NCBI RefSeq assembly: GCF_001854805.1
Contig: NZ_MBLO01000036.1
Location: forward strand, 124,001-188,000
From: Pseudofrankia coriaricola
Lineage (GTDB): Bacteria > Actinomycetota > Actinomycetes > Frankiales > Frankiaceae
Direction of reading: 5' to 3'
Length of the DNA stretch: 64,000 nucleotides
Positions 25,541 through 33,350 of the stretch are shown here, in pieces. The notes below the pieces were generated by a model. That model saw only the letters and a program-made list of their open reading frames with translations, made no database searches and had not been told where the DNA came from. Positions within the stretch are counted from its first letter, which is position 1. Each line of letters begins with the position of its first letter. A program made the position numbers and the translations under genes.

Positions 25541-26508
25541 TGCTGGCCGCGACGATCACCGCGGCCGACCAGGCCGACCCGCTGTCGGGATTGCGCGTCG
25601 GTGACCACCCGGAGCCGGCCGTTCCCGAGGGCTGGACCCTCGTCGAGGTCAGGGCCGCGTCGCTGAACTACCACGACATCCTGTCGCTGCGCGGGCACGG
25701 GCCCAGGAACGCGCCATTCCCGCGCGTGCTCGGCTCGGACGTGGCCGGCGTCGACGAGGCCGGCAACGAGGTTCTGGTGCACGCACTGGTGGGCGACCCC
25801 GCCTGGACGGGCGACGAGGTGCTCGACCCGAGGATCTCGATGCTGTCGGACTTCCACGACGGCGGCCTGGCCGAGCGCATCGCCGTGCCGTCCCGCAACC
25901 TGGTGGCCAAGCCGGCCGAGCTGTCGTTCGAGGAGGCGGCCTGCCTGCCCACGGCCTGGCTGACGGCCTACCGGATGCTGTTCGTCCAGGCAGGCGCCAC
26001 CGCGGGCACGACGGTCCTCATGCAGGGGGCCGGCGGCGGCGTGGCGACCGCGGTGATCTTGCTGGGCCGCGCCGCCGGCGTACGCGTCTGGGTCACGGGG
26101 CGGTCCGAGGCGAAGCGCTCGCGCGCCGTCGCGCTCGGCGCGGCCGCGGCGTTCGAGCCGGGGGCGCGGCTCCCGGAGCGGGTCGACGCGGTCATCGAGA
26201 CCGTGGGGGCGGCGACCTGGGCGCATTCGATGAAGGCCGTGCGTCCGGGCGGCACGATCGTCGTCGCCGGCATGACGTCCGGAACGAACCCGCCCCTGGA
26301 CATCGAGCGGCTGTATCTGGCCAACCTGCGGATCGTGGGCACGACGATGGGATCCCGCGACGACCTCGAACAGGTCGTGAAGATGGTCGCGGACCACGGT
26401 CTGCGACCGCCGATCCACGAGGTCATCCCGCTCGCCGAAACGCGGGCCGGCTTCCGGGCCATGGTGGACGGCGACGTCTTCGGCAAGGTCGTCGCCCGCC
26501 CCGAGTAG
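25540..26508 (+). CDS. MDR (quinone oxidoreductase-like) zinc-less dehydrogenase/reductase
   Basis: 322 aa, starting in a TGATG overlap with EthD. GroES-like domain (SLNYHDILSLRGHGPRNAPFPRVLGSDVAG), then Rossmann AGGGVATAVILLGRAAG near residue 168 and ETVGAATWAHSMKAVRPGG. It lacks the structural-zinc Cys cluster and the GHE catalytic-zinc motif, so it belongs to the NADPH-dependent quinone/enoyl reductase side of the family. Probably reduces a conjugated carbonyl or enoyl intermediate of this operon. Confidence 0.9.
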   Translation: MLAATITAADQADPLSGLRVGDHPEPAVPEGWTLVEVRAASLNYHDILSLRGHGPRNAPFPRVLGSDVAGVDEAGNEVLVHALVGDPAWTGDEVLDPRISMLSDFHDGGLAERIAVPSRNLVAKPAELSFEEAACLPTAWLTAYRMLFVQAGATAGTTVLMQGAGGGVATAVILLGRAAGVRVWVTGRSEAKRSRAVALGAAAAFEPGARLPERVDAVIETVGAATWAHSMKAVRPGGTIVVAGMTSGTNPPLDIERLYLANLRIVGTTMGSRDDLEQVVKMVADHGLRPPIHEVIPLAETRAGFRAMVDGDVFGKVVARPE

Positions 26509-26606
26509 CTGCTCCCGGATAACGGCGACGGGTCCGCGCCGGCCGGACCGGGCCGTCCGCCGCGGCGGAGGCGGGTGCCCCACAGATACTTTGCCTTCAA
26601 ACGGTA

Positions 26607-26657
26607 TTGACTCCAACTATCCGGACGGGCTAGACCTTGATGGACCGGTCGGTACAG
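26607..26657 (+). promoter_or_regulatory. Promoter with ACCGRYCGGT operator (site 6)
   Basis: -35 TTGACT (26607-26612), 18-nt spacer, -10 TAGACC (26631-26636), followed by TGGACCGGTCGGTACA (26641-26656) over the expected transcription start. It lies 25 bp upstream of the amidohydrolase ATG 26682. The -10 resembles the TAGNNT boxes at sites 1 and 4. Confidence 0.55.
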
Positions 26658-26681
26658 CCGACCCCGAACGGATGGTGTGGC

Positions 26682-27932
26682 ATGTCCAAGGACTTCGTTG
26701 TCTCCGCCGATGGGCACATCCTCGAGCCGATCGACCTCTTCAAGACCCGCATGCCCGTCCACCTGCGCGACCGCGCGGTCTGGGAGGAGGACATCGAGCT
26801 CGAGGAGCCGCTCGTCGAGGGCGGAGCGAAGGTCTTCCGCAAGCTGCACACGCCCGGCTTCGAGGGCTGGACGGTCTCCCGCTACCGGCAGACCACGGGC
26901 CGCACGCCCGACGGCGCCCCGGAGACGATCGTCGAGGACCTGGAAGCCGACGGCGTCGACGCCTGCGTGATGCACCCGAACCTGTCGATCTTCGGGCTGT
27001 ACTCCGACGACCACGAGCTGTCGATCGAGCACGCCCGGGTCTACAACGGCTATCTCATCGAGCGCTTCCTGCCGTACCGGGACCGCATCGCCCCGACCTG
27101 CCCGATCCCGCTCACGGACATCGACGACGCCGTCGCCGAGATCGAGCGGGTGACGGGCGCCGGCTTCAAGGCCCTGTTGCTGCCCGGCATCCCGCCGACG
27201 ACCTACTGGGACCCGGCGCTCGACCGGGTCTGGGACGCGGCCCGCGCCGCCGGCGCGCAGATCTTCTTCCACACCCAGACCGGTGGCGTGAAGATGAAGA
27301 ACCCGTCGTCCTCGACGATGCGGGTCGTCAAGGAGAACGCCCGGCAGGTGAACCAGCCGGTGACCGCGAAGTCCGCCGCCGAGCGGCTCTACACCCAGTC
27401 GGTCCTGTCGACGCTCACGCCGCAGAAAGTGATCTGCGACCTGATCGGCGCCGGCGTGGCCGAGCGGTACCCCGAGCTGCACTTCAACCTGATCGAGTTC
27501 AACGCGCACTGGCTGTCCTCGCTCGTCGGCGCCATGGACAAGGCGTGGACGACCGGCATCGGCCAGGACACCGACTGGTGGATCGGCTCGTGGAACGACG
27601 AGGCCCCGCCGACCCTCGAGGGCCAGGACACGATGGCGCGGATCTTCCTGCTCAACGAGAAGTGGCCCTACCCGCTCATGCCGAGCGAGTACGTGCAGCG
27701 CCAGTTCCACGTCTCGTTCTCCGACGACCTGGCCGCGGTCGCCGCCCGGCACATCACCGGCGTGAGCTCGATCATCTGGGGCAACGACTACCCGCACGCG
27801 GAGGGTACGTTCCGGGGCAGCAAGGAGCTGCTCGCCCAGCAGTTCGCCGGCGTCCCGGACGCGGAGCGCAAGGCGATCGTCGGCGGCACGATCGCCGAGG
27901 TGATGGGCTTCAAGCAGCCCGCGACAGTCTGA
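26682..27932 (+). CDS. Amidohydrolase family protein (PF04909)
   Basis: 416 aa from ATG 26682; the upstream ATG at 26637 overlaps the operator and is rejected. It has VVSADGHILEP at the N-terminus (DxH metal ligands), DACVMHPNLS, GAQIFFHTQTGG with a conserved His, and IIWGNDYPHAEGTFRGSKE with the C-terminal Asp. Related to the protein at 1453. The family includes decarboxylases and ring-opening hydrolases of aromatic acids. Followed within 30 bp by a MarR gene and MhpB, so an aromatic-acid role is reasonable inference. Confidence 0.9.
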   Translation: MSKDFVVSADGHILEPIDLFKTRMPVHLRDRAVWEEDIELEEPLVEGGAKVFRKLHTPGFEGWTVSRYRQTTGRTPDGAPETIVEDLEADGVDACVMHPNLSIFGLYSDDHELSIEHARVYNGYLIERFLPYRDRIAPTCPIPLTDIDDAVAEIERVTGAGFKALLLPGIPPTTYWDPALDRVWDAARAAGAQIFFHTQTGGVKMKNPSSSTMRVVKENARQVNQPVTAKSAAERLYTQSVLSTLTPQKVICDLIGAGVAERYPELHFNLIEFNAHWLSSLVGAMDKAWTTGIGQDTDWWIGSWNDEAPPTLEGQDTMARIFLLNEKWPYPLMPSEYVQRQFHVSFSDDLAAVAARHITGVSSIIWGNDYPHAEGTFRGSKELLAQQFAGVPDAERKAIVGGTIAEVMGFKQPATV

Positions 27933-27958
27933 GCCGAGACGAGACGAGCCGAACCGAC

Positions 27959-28516
27959 GTGCCCAAGCAGTGGAACCGCGATCCGATCCAGGCCGCGTAC
28001 GACCTGTGGGTCGACAAGGGCTGGGACGACACCGCCGACGGCATGATCGCGGTTACCTCACTGCTGCGGGTACACCAGCTCCTCATGGCGCGCGCCGACG
28101 AGATCCTCGCTCCCGTCGAGCTGTCGTTCGCGCGCTATGAGGTGCTCGTCGTCCTGTACTTCAACGAGGACGCGGTGCCGCTGTCGTACCTCGCGAAGGC
28201 GCTGCAGCTGCACCAGGCCAGCGTCACGAACCTCGTCAACAAGCTGGAGAAGCAGGGCTATCTGGAGCGGCGGGCGCACCCCACCGACCGCCGGATCACC
28301 CTCGCCCAGGCCACCCGTATCGGCCGAGCCCGTACCCGCACCGCCATCCGGCGGCTGAACTCCGAGCTGTTCTCCCAGCTCGGGCTTACCACCGAGGAGA
28401 CGCGGGCGCTGGTCTCGGTCTTCGCGAAGATGCGCCACGCCTGGGGAGACGCCCAGGAGGACGGAGGAACCGATGCCGCTGGCGCTCTGCTGCATGTCGC
28501 ACAGTCCCCTGCTTGA
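27959..28516 (+). CDS. MarR family transcriptional regulator
   Basis: 185 aa from GTG 27959; no strong RBS. Winged helix with YEVLVVLYFNEDAVPLSYLAKALQLHQASVTNLVNKLEKQGYLERRAHPTDRRITLA, where DRR forms the wing tip. MarR proteins usually repress aromatic-catabolic genes until a phenolic ligand binds. Its 3' end overlaps the mhpB-like gene by 44 bp in another frame, implying co-transcription and a strong constraint on both. Confidence 0.9.
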   Translation: MPKQWNRDPIQAAYDLWVDKGWDDTADGMIAVTSLLRVHQLLMARADEILAPVELSFARYEVLVVLYFNEDAVPLSYLAKALQLHQASVTNLVNKLEKQGYLERRAHPTDRRITLAQATRIGRARTRTAIRRLNSELFSQLGLTTEETRALVSVFAKMRHAWGDAQEDGGTDAAGALLHVAQSPA

Positions 28517-29411
28517 CATCACCACGCAGCGCCCGGAGCTGGAGGCGGACGTCACGGGGGCGCTCGACACGGCCCGCGACTTCGTCGCCGCCGTTGACCC
28601 CGACGTCGTCGTCATCTTCGTCCCGGACCACTTCAACGGCTTCTTCTACCGCCAGATGCCGCCGTTCTGCCTGGGCGTCGCGGCCCGGGCGATCGGCGAC
28701 TACTCCAGCCTCGCCGGGGACCTGGCGGTGCCGAGCGCGCTCGCGCGCGAGCTCGCCGGCGCCGTCCTCGACGCGGGCGTCGACCTGCCGGTCTCGCATC
28801 AGATGGAGGTCGACCATTCCACCGCGCAGCCGCTGCGTGAGCTGTTCGGCTCCCTGGACGCGCGGCCGGTCATCCCGGTCTTCATCAACGCGGCGGCGCC
28901 GCCACTCGGGCCGTTGTCGCGGTCCCGGGCGCTGGGCACGGCGATCGGGCAGTTCTTCGCGGCCCGCGACGAGCGGGTGCTCTTCGTCGGCTCGGGTGGC
29001 ATCTCGCATGATCCGCCGGTGCCGGCGCTCGACACCGCTCCCGCGCCGGTGGCCGAACGGCTCGTCTCCGGCCGGCCGCTCACGGCCGAGGAGGCGGAGC
29101 GGAAGCACACCGGCGCCGTCACCGAGGGTGAGCGGCTGGCCGCCGGGACGAGCGACCGGCTACCGCTGACCCCGGAGTGGGACGAGGCGTTCCTCGACCT
29201 GCTCGGGGCGGGCAAGCTCGCCGAGCTCGACGGCTGGAGCAACGACGAGATCGGCGCCCACGGCGGTGGCGCGCACGAGATCCGCACCTGGATCGCCGCC
29301 TACGCGGCGCTGGCGGCGGCGGGGCCGTACGAGGTCGGCTACCGCTACTACCGCGCGATCCCCGAGTACATCGCCGGCTTCGCCGTGACCACCGCGCTGC
29401 CCACCGGCTGA
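28473..29411 (+). CDS. mhpB: 3-carboxyethylcatechol 2,3-dioxygenase (LigB-type extradiol dioxygenase)
   Basis: 312 aa, close to E. coli MhpB (314). ATG 28473 with GGAGGAACC upstream. Class III extradiol features: CMSHSPLLD with the metal His, FVPDHFNGFFYRQMPPFCLG with the second His, QMEVDHSTAQPLRELF with the catalytic His, and LFVGSGGISHDPPVP. It opens the ring of 2,3-dihydroxyphenylpropionate-like catechols using Fe(II). Unlike the E. coli operon it is 13.5 kb from the mhpA-C-D-F-E genes, in its own MarR-linked unit. Confidence 0.93.
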   Translation: MPLALCCMSHSPLLDITTQRPELEADVTGALDTARDFVAAVDPDVVVIFVPDHFNGFFYRQMPPFCLGVAARAIGDYSSLAGDLAVPSALARELAGAVLDAGVDLPVSHQMEVDHSTAQPLRELFGSLDARPVIPVFINAAAPPLGPLSRSRALGTAIGQFFAARDERVLFVGSGGISHDPPVPALDTAPAPVAERLVSGRPLTAEEAERKHTGAVTEGERLAAGTSDRLPLTPEWDEAFLDLLGAGKLAELDGWSNDEIGAHGGGAHEIRTWIAAYAALAAAGPYEVGYRYYRAIPEYIAGFAVTTALPTG

Positions 29412-29493
29412 GCTGCCGCCCGAGCCGACGAGGTCTTGCCTCGGTCCGACCACCAAAGGTAATCTCCGTCTGCTGCACTATTAGAACGGGATC

Positions 29494-29541
29494 GTGCATT
29501 ATCTGCACATGATCTCCTATGGGAGATCTCGTGCGCGAGAT
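29494..29541 (+). promoter_or_regulatory. Cluster of dyads upstream of the flavoprotein gene
   Basis: Three inverted repeats lie in 48 bp: GTGCA-N5-TGCAC (29494-29508), GATCTCC-N4-GGAGATC (29511-29528) and ATCTCG-N4-CGAGAT (29526-29541). The last two overlap and could form alternative hairpins. The 164-bp gap between mhpB and the flavoprotein is AT-richer than its surroundings, suiting a promoter with operators. Confidence 0.5.
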
Positions 29542-29575
29542 TTGTGGACGCGGTCCGCGGCGGTAGGGGCGTGCG

Positions 29576-31252
29576 ATGCACAACAGATCTGACGTCGTGA
29601 GATACGACGTCGTGGTTCTCGGCTCGGGTGCGGCGGGGCTGACCGCCGCGCTCGCCGCGGCGGTCGAGGGAGCTGCGCGGGTCGCCGTCTTCGAGAAGGC
29701 CGAGCTGGTCGGCGGCACGACCGCGCTGTCCGGCGGGACGGTCTGGATCCCCGGCAACCAGCCCGCCCGCGAGCTGGGCGTCGACGACTCGCGTGCGCGT
29801 GGCCTCGAGTACCTGGCCAGCCTGTCCAACGGGATGATCCTGCCCGAGCTCGCCGAGGCGCTCGTCGACGGCGGTCCCGAGTACGTCGACTTCATCCACC
29901 AGCACACCGAGTTACGTTTCCAGCTCGTCGAGGGCTACCCCGACTACCACCCCGAGCGGCCGGGCGGCCTGCCCGGCGGCGGGCGGTCGATCGAGGTCGG
30001 CCTCGTCAGCCTGGCCGAGCTCGGCGAGTGGGCCGACCGCATCGCCGGCACCCCGAGCCGGCTACTCATCCGGGAGACGCCGCTGGGCGGCGGCACCGGC
30101 GTGCTCCCACCGGCGGAGCTCGCCAGACGCGACCAGACGGGCGCCGAAGGCCTCGGCCGCGGCCTCGTCGCCGGCCTGTTGGGAGCCTGTCTACGCCGCG
30201 GCGTCGAGGTGTTCACCGACTCCCGAGGGCTGCGCCTGCTGACGACGGACGGAGCCGTCACCGGCGTCGAGATCCAGAGTTCCACGGGTGTCCGAGCGGT
30301 GTCGGCCGGCGCGGTCGTGCTCGCCACCGGCGGCTTCGAGTACGATCCGGAGCTCGTCCGCGACTTCCTGCGCGGGCCGCTCACCCGGGCGATCGGGGCA
30401 CCGACGAACACCGGCGACGGGCTGCGGATGGCGATGCGCCTCGGTGCCCAGCTCGGCAACATGCGCGAGGCCTGGTGGGCCCCGGCGGTGAGCTTCCCGG
30501 GCGTGCGCCGCGACGGCGGCGCGAACGGGCTGCTGGCCTCGCGGGAGCGGGCGCTGCCCGGGTCGGTGATGGTGAACGGGTACGGCCGTCGGTTCGCGAA
30601 CGAGGCCGCCAACTACAACGCCTTCGGCGGCGCGTTCCACGAGCTGGACGCGTCCCGCTTCGAGTACCCGAACCTGCCCAGCTACCTGATCTTCGACCAG
30701 TCGACCGTCGACCGCTTCGGCGTCCTGGGCGGCGGCCCCGGCGCCACGGTGCCGGAGTGGGTGACCCGCGCGGACAGCCTCGGCGAGCTGGCGGGAAAGC
30801 TCGGCCTTCCGGCCGAACAGGTCGAGGCGGCCGTCGCGGCGTTCAACGAGCACGCCCGCGCCGGCGTCGATCCCGACTTCGGCCGCGGCGAGAGTGCGTT
30901 CGACCGGTTTCCCGGCGGCAGGACGACGCTGGACCCCGACTCGCCCCATTCGACGCTGGGGCCGGTCGAGACCGCGCCCTTCTACGGCGTCCGCGTCGAG
31001 TCGTCGCTGCTCGGCACGAAGGGCGGCCCGCGCACCGACGGCGAGGGGCGCGTGCTGGACGTCGACGGCGACGTGATCGGCGGGCTTTACGCCGCCGGCA
31101 ACGTCATGGCAAGCCCCACCGGCATGGTCTACGGCGGCGCCGGCGCGACCCTCGCGGTCGCCGGGGTGTGGGGCCGAAACGCCGGCCGCGCCGCCGTGCG
31201 CGACCGCGCCGTTGTCCCAAGTGGCGCGACCGACTCCGTCGGCAATGGCTGA
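29576..31252 (+). CDS. FAD-dependent oxidoreductase, KstD / fumarate-reductase flavoprotein family
   Basis: 558 aa. The N-terminal FAD motif VVLGSGAAGLTAALAAA, VGGTTALSGGTVWIPGN, and C-terminal GGLYAAGNVMASPTGMVYGGAGATLAVAGVWGRNAG are typical of the FAD_binding_2 group that includes 3-ketosteroid delta1-dehydrogenases. It would dehydrogenate a ketone-flanked C-C bond or reduce an enone. Steroid specificity cannot be claimed. Followed directly by the SnoaL-FMO gene, after a stop-spanning 15-bp duplication. Confidence 0.9.
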   Translation: MHNRSDVVRYDVVVLGSGAAGLTAALAAAVEGAARVAVFEKAELVGGTTALSGGTVWIPGNQPARELGVDDSRARGLEYLASLSNGMILPELAEALVDGGPEYVDFIHQHTELRFQLVEGYPDYHPERPGGLPGGGRSIEVGLVSLAELGEWADRIAGTPSRLLIRETPLGGGTGVLPPAELARRDQTGAEGLGRGLVAGLLGACLRRGVEVFTDSRGLRLLTTDGAVTGVEIQSSTGVRAVSAGAVVLATGGFEYDPELVRDFLRGPLTRAIGAPTNTGDGLRMAMRLGAQLGNMREAWWAPAVSFPGVRRDGGANGLLASRERALPGSVMVNGYGRRFANEAANYNAFGGAFHELDASRFEYPNLPSYLIFDQSTVDRFGVLGGGPGATVPEWVTRADSLGELAGKLGLPAEQVEAAVAAFNEHARAGVDPDFGRGESAFDRFPGGRTTLDPDSPHSTLGPVETAPFYGVRVESSLLGTKGGPRTDGEGRVLDVDGDVIGGLYAAGNVMASPTGMVYGGAGATLAVAGVWGRNAGRAAVRDRAVVPSGATDSVGNG

Positions 31253-31269
31253 GATCGGCAATGGCTGAG
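31239..31269. repeat. Perfect 15-bp duplication across a stop codon that adds a new ATG
   Basis: TCGGCAATGGCTGAG occurs at 31239-31253 (containing the TGA stop of the flavoprotein) and at 31255-31269. The second copy provides an in-frame ATG (31261) for the next gene, although the better start is 31282. Confidence 0.95.
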
Positions 31270-31281
31270 GTAGGAGAGACG

Positions 31282-33096
31282 ATGACGCAGACGGTTGACC
31301 GCACCTTCGGGGAGGTCACGGCGCAGGAGGCCGCGCAGATCTTCGCCGGATGGGTCTCCGACCTGGCGGCGGCCGTCCACGACGGTTCCGAGTCCGCGCT
31401 GGCGAACCTGTTCACCGAGGACGCGACCTGGCGCGACTTCATGGCCTTCCCCTGGGACTTCCACCACACCGTCGGGCGGGACGAGACCGTGCCGCGGTTC
31501 CTGGAGCTCGCCAAGGAATGGCGCGCCGCCGACTTCGCGCCCAACAAAGAGCAGGCGCCCGTCGCCACCGAGGCGGGCATCAACGCCTTCTTCGACTTCA
31601 CCACCTCCGACCGCGTCGACCGCGCGTACGTCCTGCTCGTCCCCGGCGAGGACGGATTCCGCGCGGTGACGCTGCAGACGCAGGTCATCAGCCTGGCCGA
31701 GCACCCGGAGCAGATCCGCCACCACCGCCGGGAGGGGAAGGTCTACGGCATCGTCGAGGGCCGCACCCGCTGGTCGAGTGACCGGGCCAAGGAGACCTCC
31801 TTCGCCGACGAGGACCCGGCGGTGCTGGTTCTCGGCGCGGGCCACAACGGCCTGGCGATCGCGGCCCGGCTCGGCGCCCTCGACGTCCCGACGCTCGTCA
31901 TCGACAAGGACGCGCGCATCGGCGACCAGTGGCGCCGGCGCTACGCCTCGCTCGCGCTGCACAGCACCGTCTACGGCGACCACCTGCCGTACATGCCGCT
32001 GCCGCCGAACTGGCCCGCGCACACCCCGAAGGACAAGTTCGCGGACTTCATCGAGTCCTACGCGACGCTGATGGACGTCAACGTCTGGACCTCCACCACC
32101 TTCCTGCGCGGCCGGTACGACGACGAGACGCAGCGCTGGTCCATCCACGTGCGGCGCGGCGACGGGTCGATCCAGGAGCTGCGCCCGCGGCACTTCGTGG
32201 TCGCGGGCGGGATGTTCGGCGCACCGAGGGTTCCCCAGATCAAGGGGCTGGAGACCTACCAGGGCATCTGGACGCACTCCGACGAGTTCCAGAACGGCGC
32301 CGACTTCCCCGGCAAGAAGGTCCTGGTGGTCGGCGCCGCGGTGAGCGGCCACGAGCTCGCCCACGACCTCTACGAGCACGACGCCGACGTCACCATGGTG
32401 CAGCGCGGCGCGACCTACGTCGTCACCTACGAGTCCTACCACCGCTACTGGTCGACGCTGTTCACCGAGGACATGCCCTACACCCCGGACTTCGCCGACC
32501 AGATGACCTACTCGCTGCCCAACGTGCGGGTGGACGAGCTGAACAAACGACTCGTGAAGGAAGCCGCCGCCGCGGACCGCCCGCTGCTCGACCGGCTCGA
32601 GGCCCAGGGCTTCAAGCTCGAGTGGGGACCGGACGGCACCGGCATCATCGGCGCGCACATGTCCGGCCGCGACGCCTACCAGATCGACATCGGCGCCTCG
32701 GAACTGATCGCCGACGGCCGGGTGAAACTCAAGCAGGGCGTCGAACTCGCCGAGATCAACGGCAAGACCGTCACCTTCACCGACGGCACGACCATGGACG
32801 ACGTCGAGCTCATCGTCTTCGCGACCGGCTACCACCAGTTCTGGGGCCACCTCCAGCCCGTGCTCGGCGCGGCCGCCGAGAAGATCGACAAGGCCTACGG
32901 CCGCGCCGCCGACGGCGAGTACGCGAACACCTGGCGCCGCTCCGCCCAGCCCGGCCTCTGGTTCGGCACCGGCTTCATCCGCATGGCCCGCTTCTACACC
33001 CGCTTCATGGCCCTGCTCATCAAGGCCATCGAGGAGGGCATCGAGCCGGTCGACCCGGAGAGCCGACCCGGGCCTGACGGGTCGACCGCGTCCTGA
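31282..33096 (+). CDS. SnoaL-like domain fused to flavin-containing monooxygenase
   Basis: 604 aa from ATG 31282 (AGGAGA 4-5 nt upstream); ATG 31261 would add seven residues encoded by the duplication. Residues about 15-150 form an NTF2/SnoaL-like domain. The rest is a YUC/FMO-type monooxygenase with FAD motif GAGHNG (185-190), IGDQWRRRYASLALHS, a second Rossmann VVGAAVSGHELAHDL near 352, and ATGYHQFWG. It would use NADPH and O2 to oxygenate a substrate. The N-terminal domain may bind or pre-position it. Actinobacteria carry similar fusions; the substrate is unknown. Confidence 0.92.
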   Translation: MTQTVDRTFGEVTAQEAAQIFAGWVSDLAAAVHDGSESALANLFTEDATWRDFMAFPWDFHHTVGRDETVPRFLELAKEWRAADFAPNKEQAPVATEAGINAFFDFTTSDRVDRAYVLLVPGEDGFRAVTLQTQVISLAEHPEQIRHHRREGKVYGIVEGRTRWSSDRAKETSFADEDPAVLVLGAGHNGLAIAARLGALDVPTLVIDKDARIGDQWRRRYASLALHSTVYGDHLPYMPLPPNWPAHTPKDKFADFIESYATLMDVNVWTSTTFLRGRYDDETQRWSIHVRRGDGSIQELRPRHFVVAGGMFGAPRVPQIKGLETYQGIWTHSDEFQNGADFPGKKVLVVGAAVSGHELAHDLYEHDADVTMVQRGATYVVTYESYHRYWSTLFTEDMPYTPDFADQMTYSLPNVRVDELNKRLVKEAAAADRPLLDRLEAQGFKLEWGPDGTGIIGAHMSGRDAYQIDIGASELIADGRVKLKQGVELAEINGKTVTFTDGTTMDDVELIVFATGYHQFWGHLQPVLGAAAEKIDKAYGRAADGEYANTWRRSAQPGLWFGTGFIRMARFYTRFMALLIKAIEEGIEPVDPESRPGPDGSTAS

Positions 33097-33192
33097 CGGC
33101 CGAAACGTCAGGCCCCGCGCCGCGGAAGCCGCGGTGATCACCAGGCACGTGTCGTCCGGGGTTCCTGCCAGATCGGCGACAGGGTCCCTGCT

Positions 33193-33211
33193 CGATCGGC
33201 GGAGCCGATCG
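33193..33211. other. Hairpin in the FMO/hydrolase gap
   Basis: CGATCGG (33193-33199) pairs with CCGATCG (33205-33211) across CGGAG. No T-tract follows on either strand, so terminator versus operator is open. The rest of the 218-bp gap shows only GCGACC micro-repeats near 33260. Confidence 0.45.
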
Positions 33212-33314
33212 GGGAGGTAAGCGATCTGGGAGGTCTGGGTCGCGTTCCAGCCCCGAACGCGACCGCGACCGCGACGACACGTAAGTCGCGATCACCCACC
33301 GACGGGAGGACGCA

Positions 33315-33350
33315 GTGCCCCAGGACGACGCAGTGCCCCAGGACGACGCA
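33315..33350. repeat. 18-bp tandem repeat encoding the hydrolase N-terminus
   Basis: GTGCCCCAGGACGACGCA occurs twice (33315-33332, 33333-33350), and a third, diverged unit follows. It encodes PQDDAV PQDDAV PEATV. Each unit begins with GTG, so unit number changes where translation can begin without shifting frame. Confidence 0.9.

Noticed and set aside
29576-31252. Confident call as 3-ketosteroid delta1-dehydrogenase
   Set aside because: Only general FAD_binding_2 features are clear by eye; no other specific steroid-ring genes (hsaA-D, kshA) are in the window.
30028-31260. Plus-strand frame joined upstream of the FMO as a 1022-codon ORF
   Set aside because: The first part is an Arg-rich out-of-frame shadow of the KstD-like gene; the real FMO start is ATG 31282 with a good SD.
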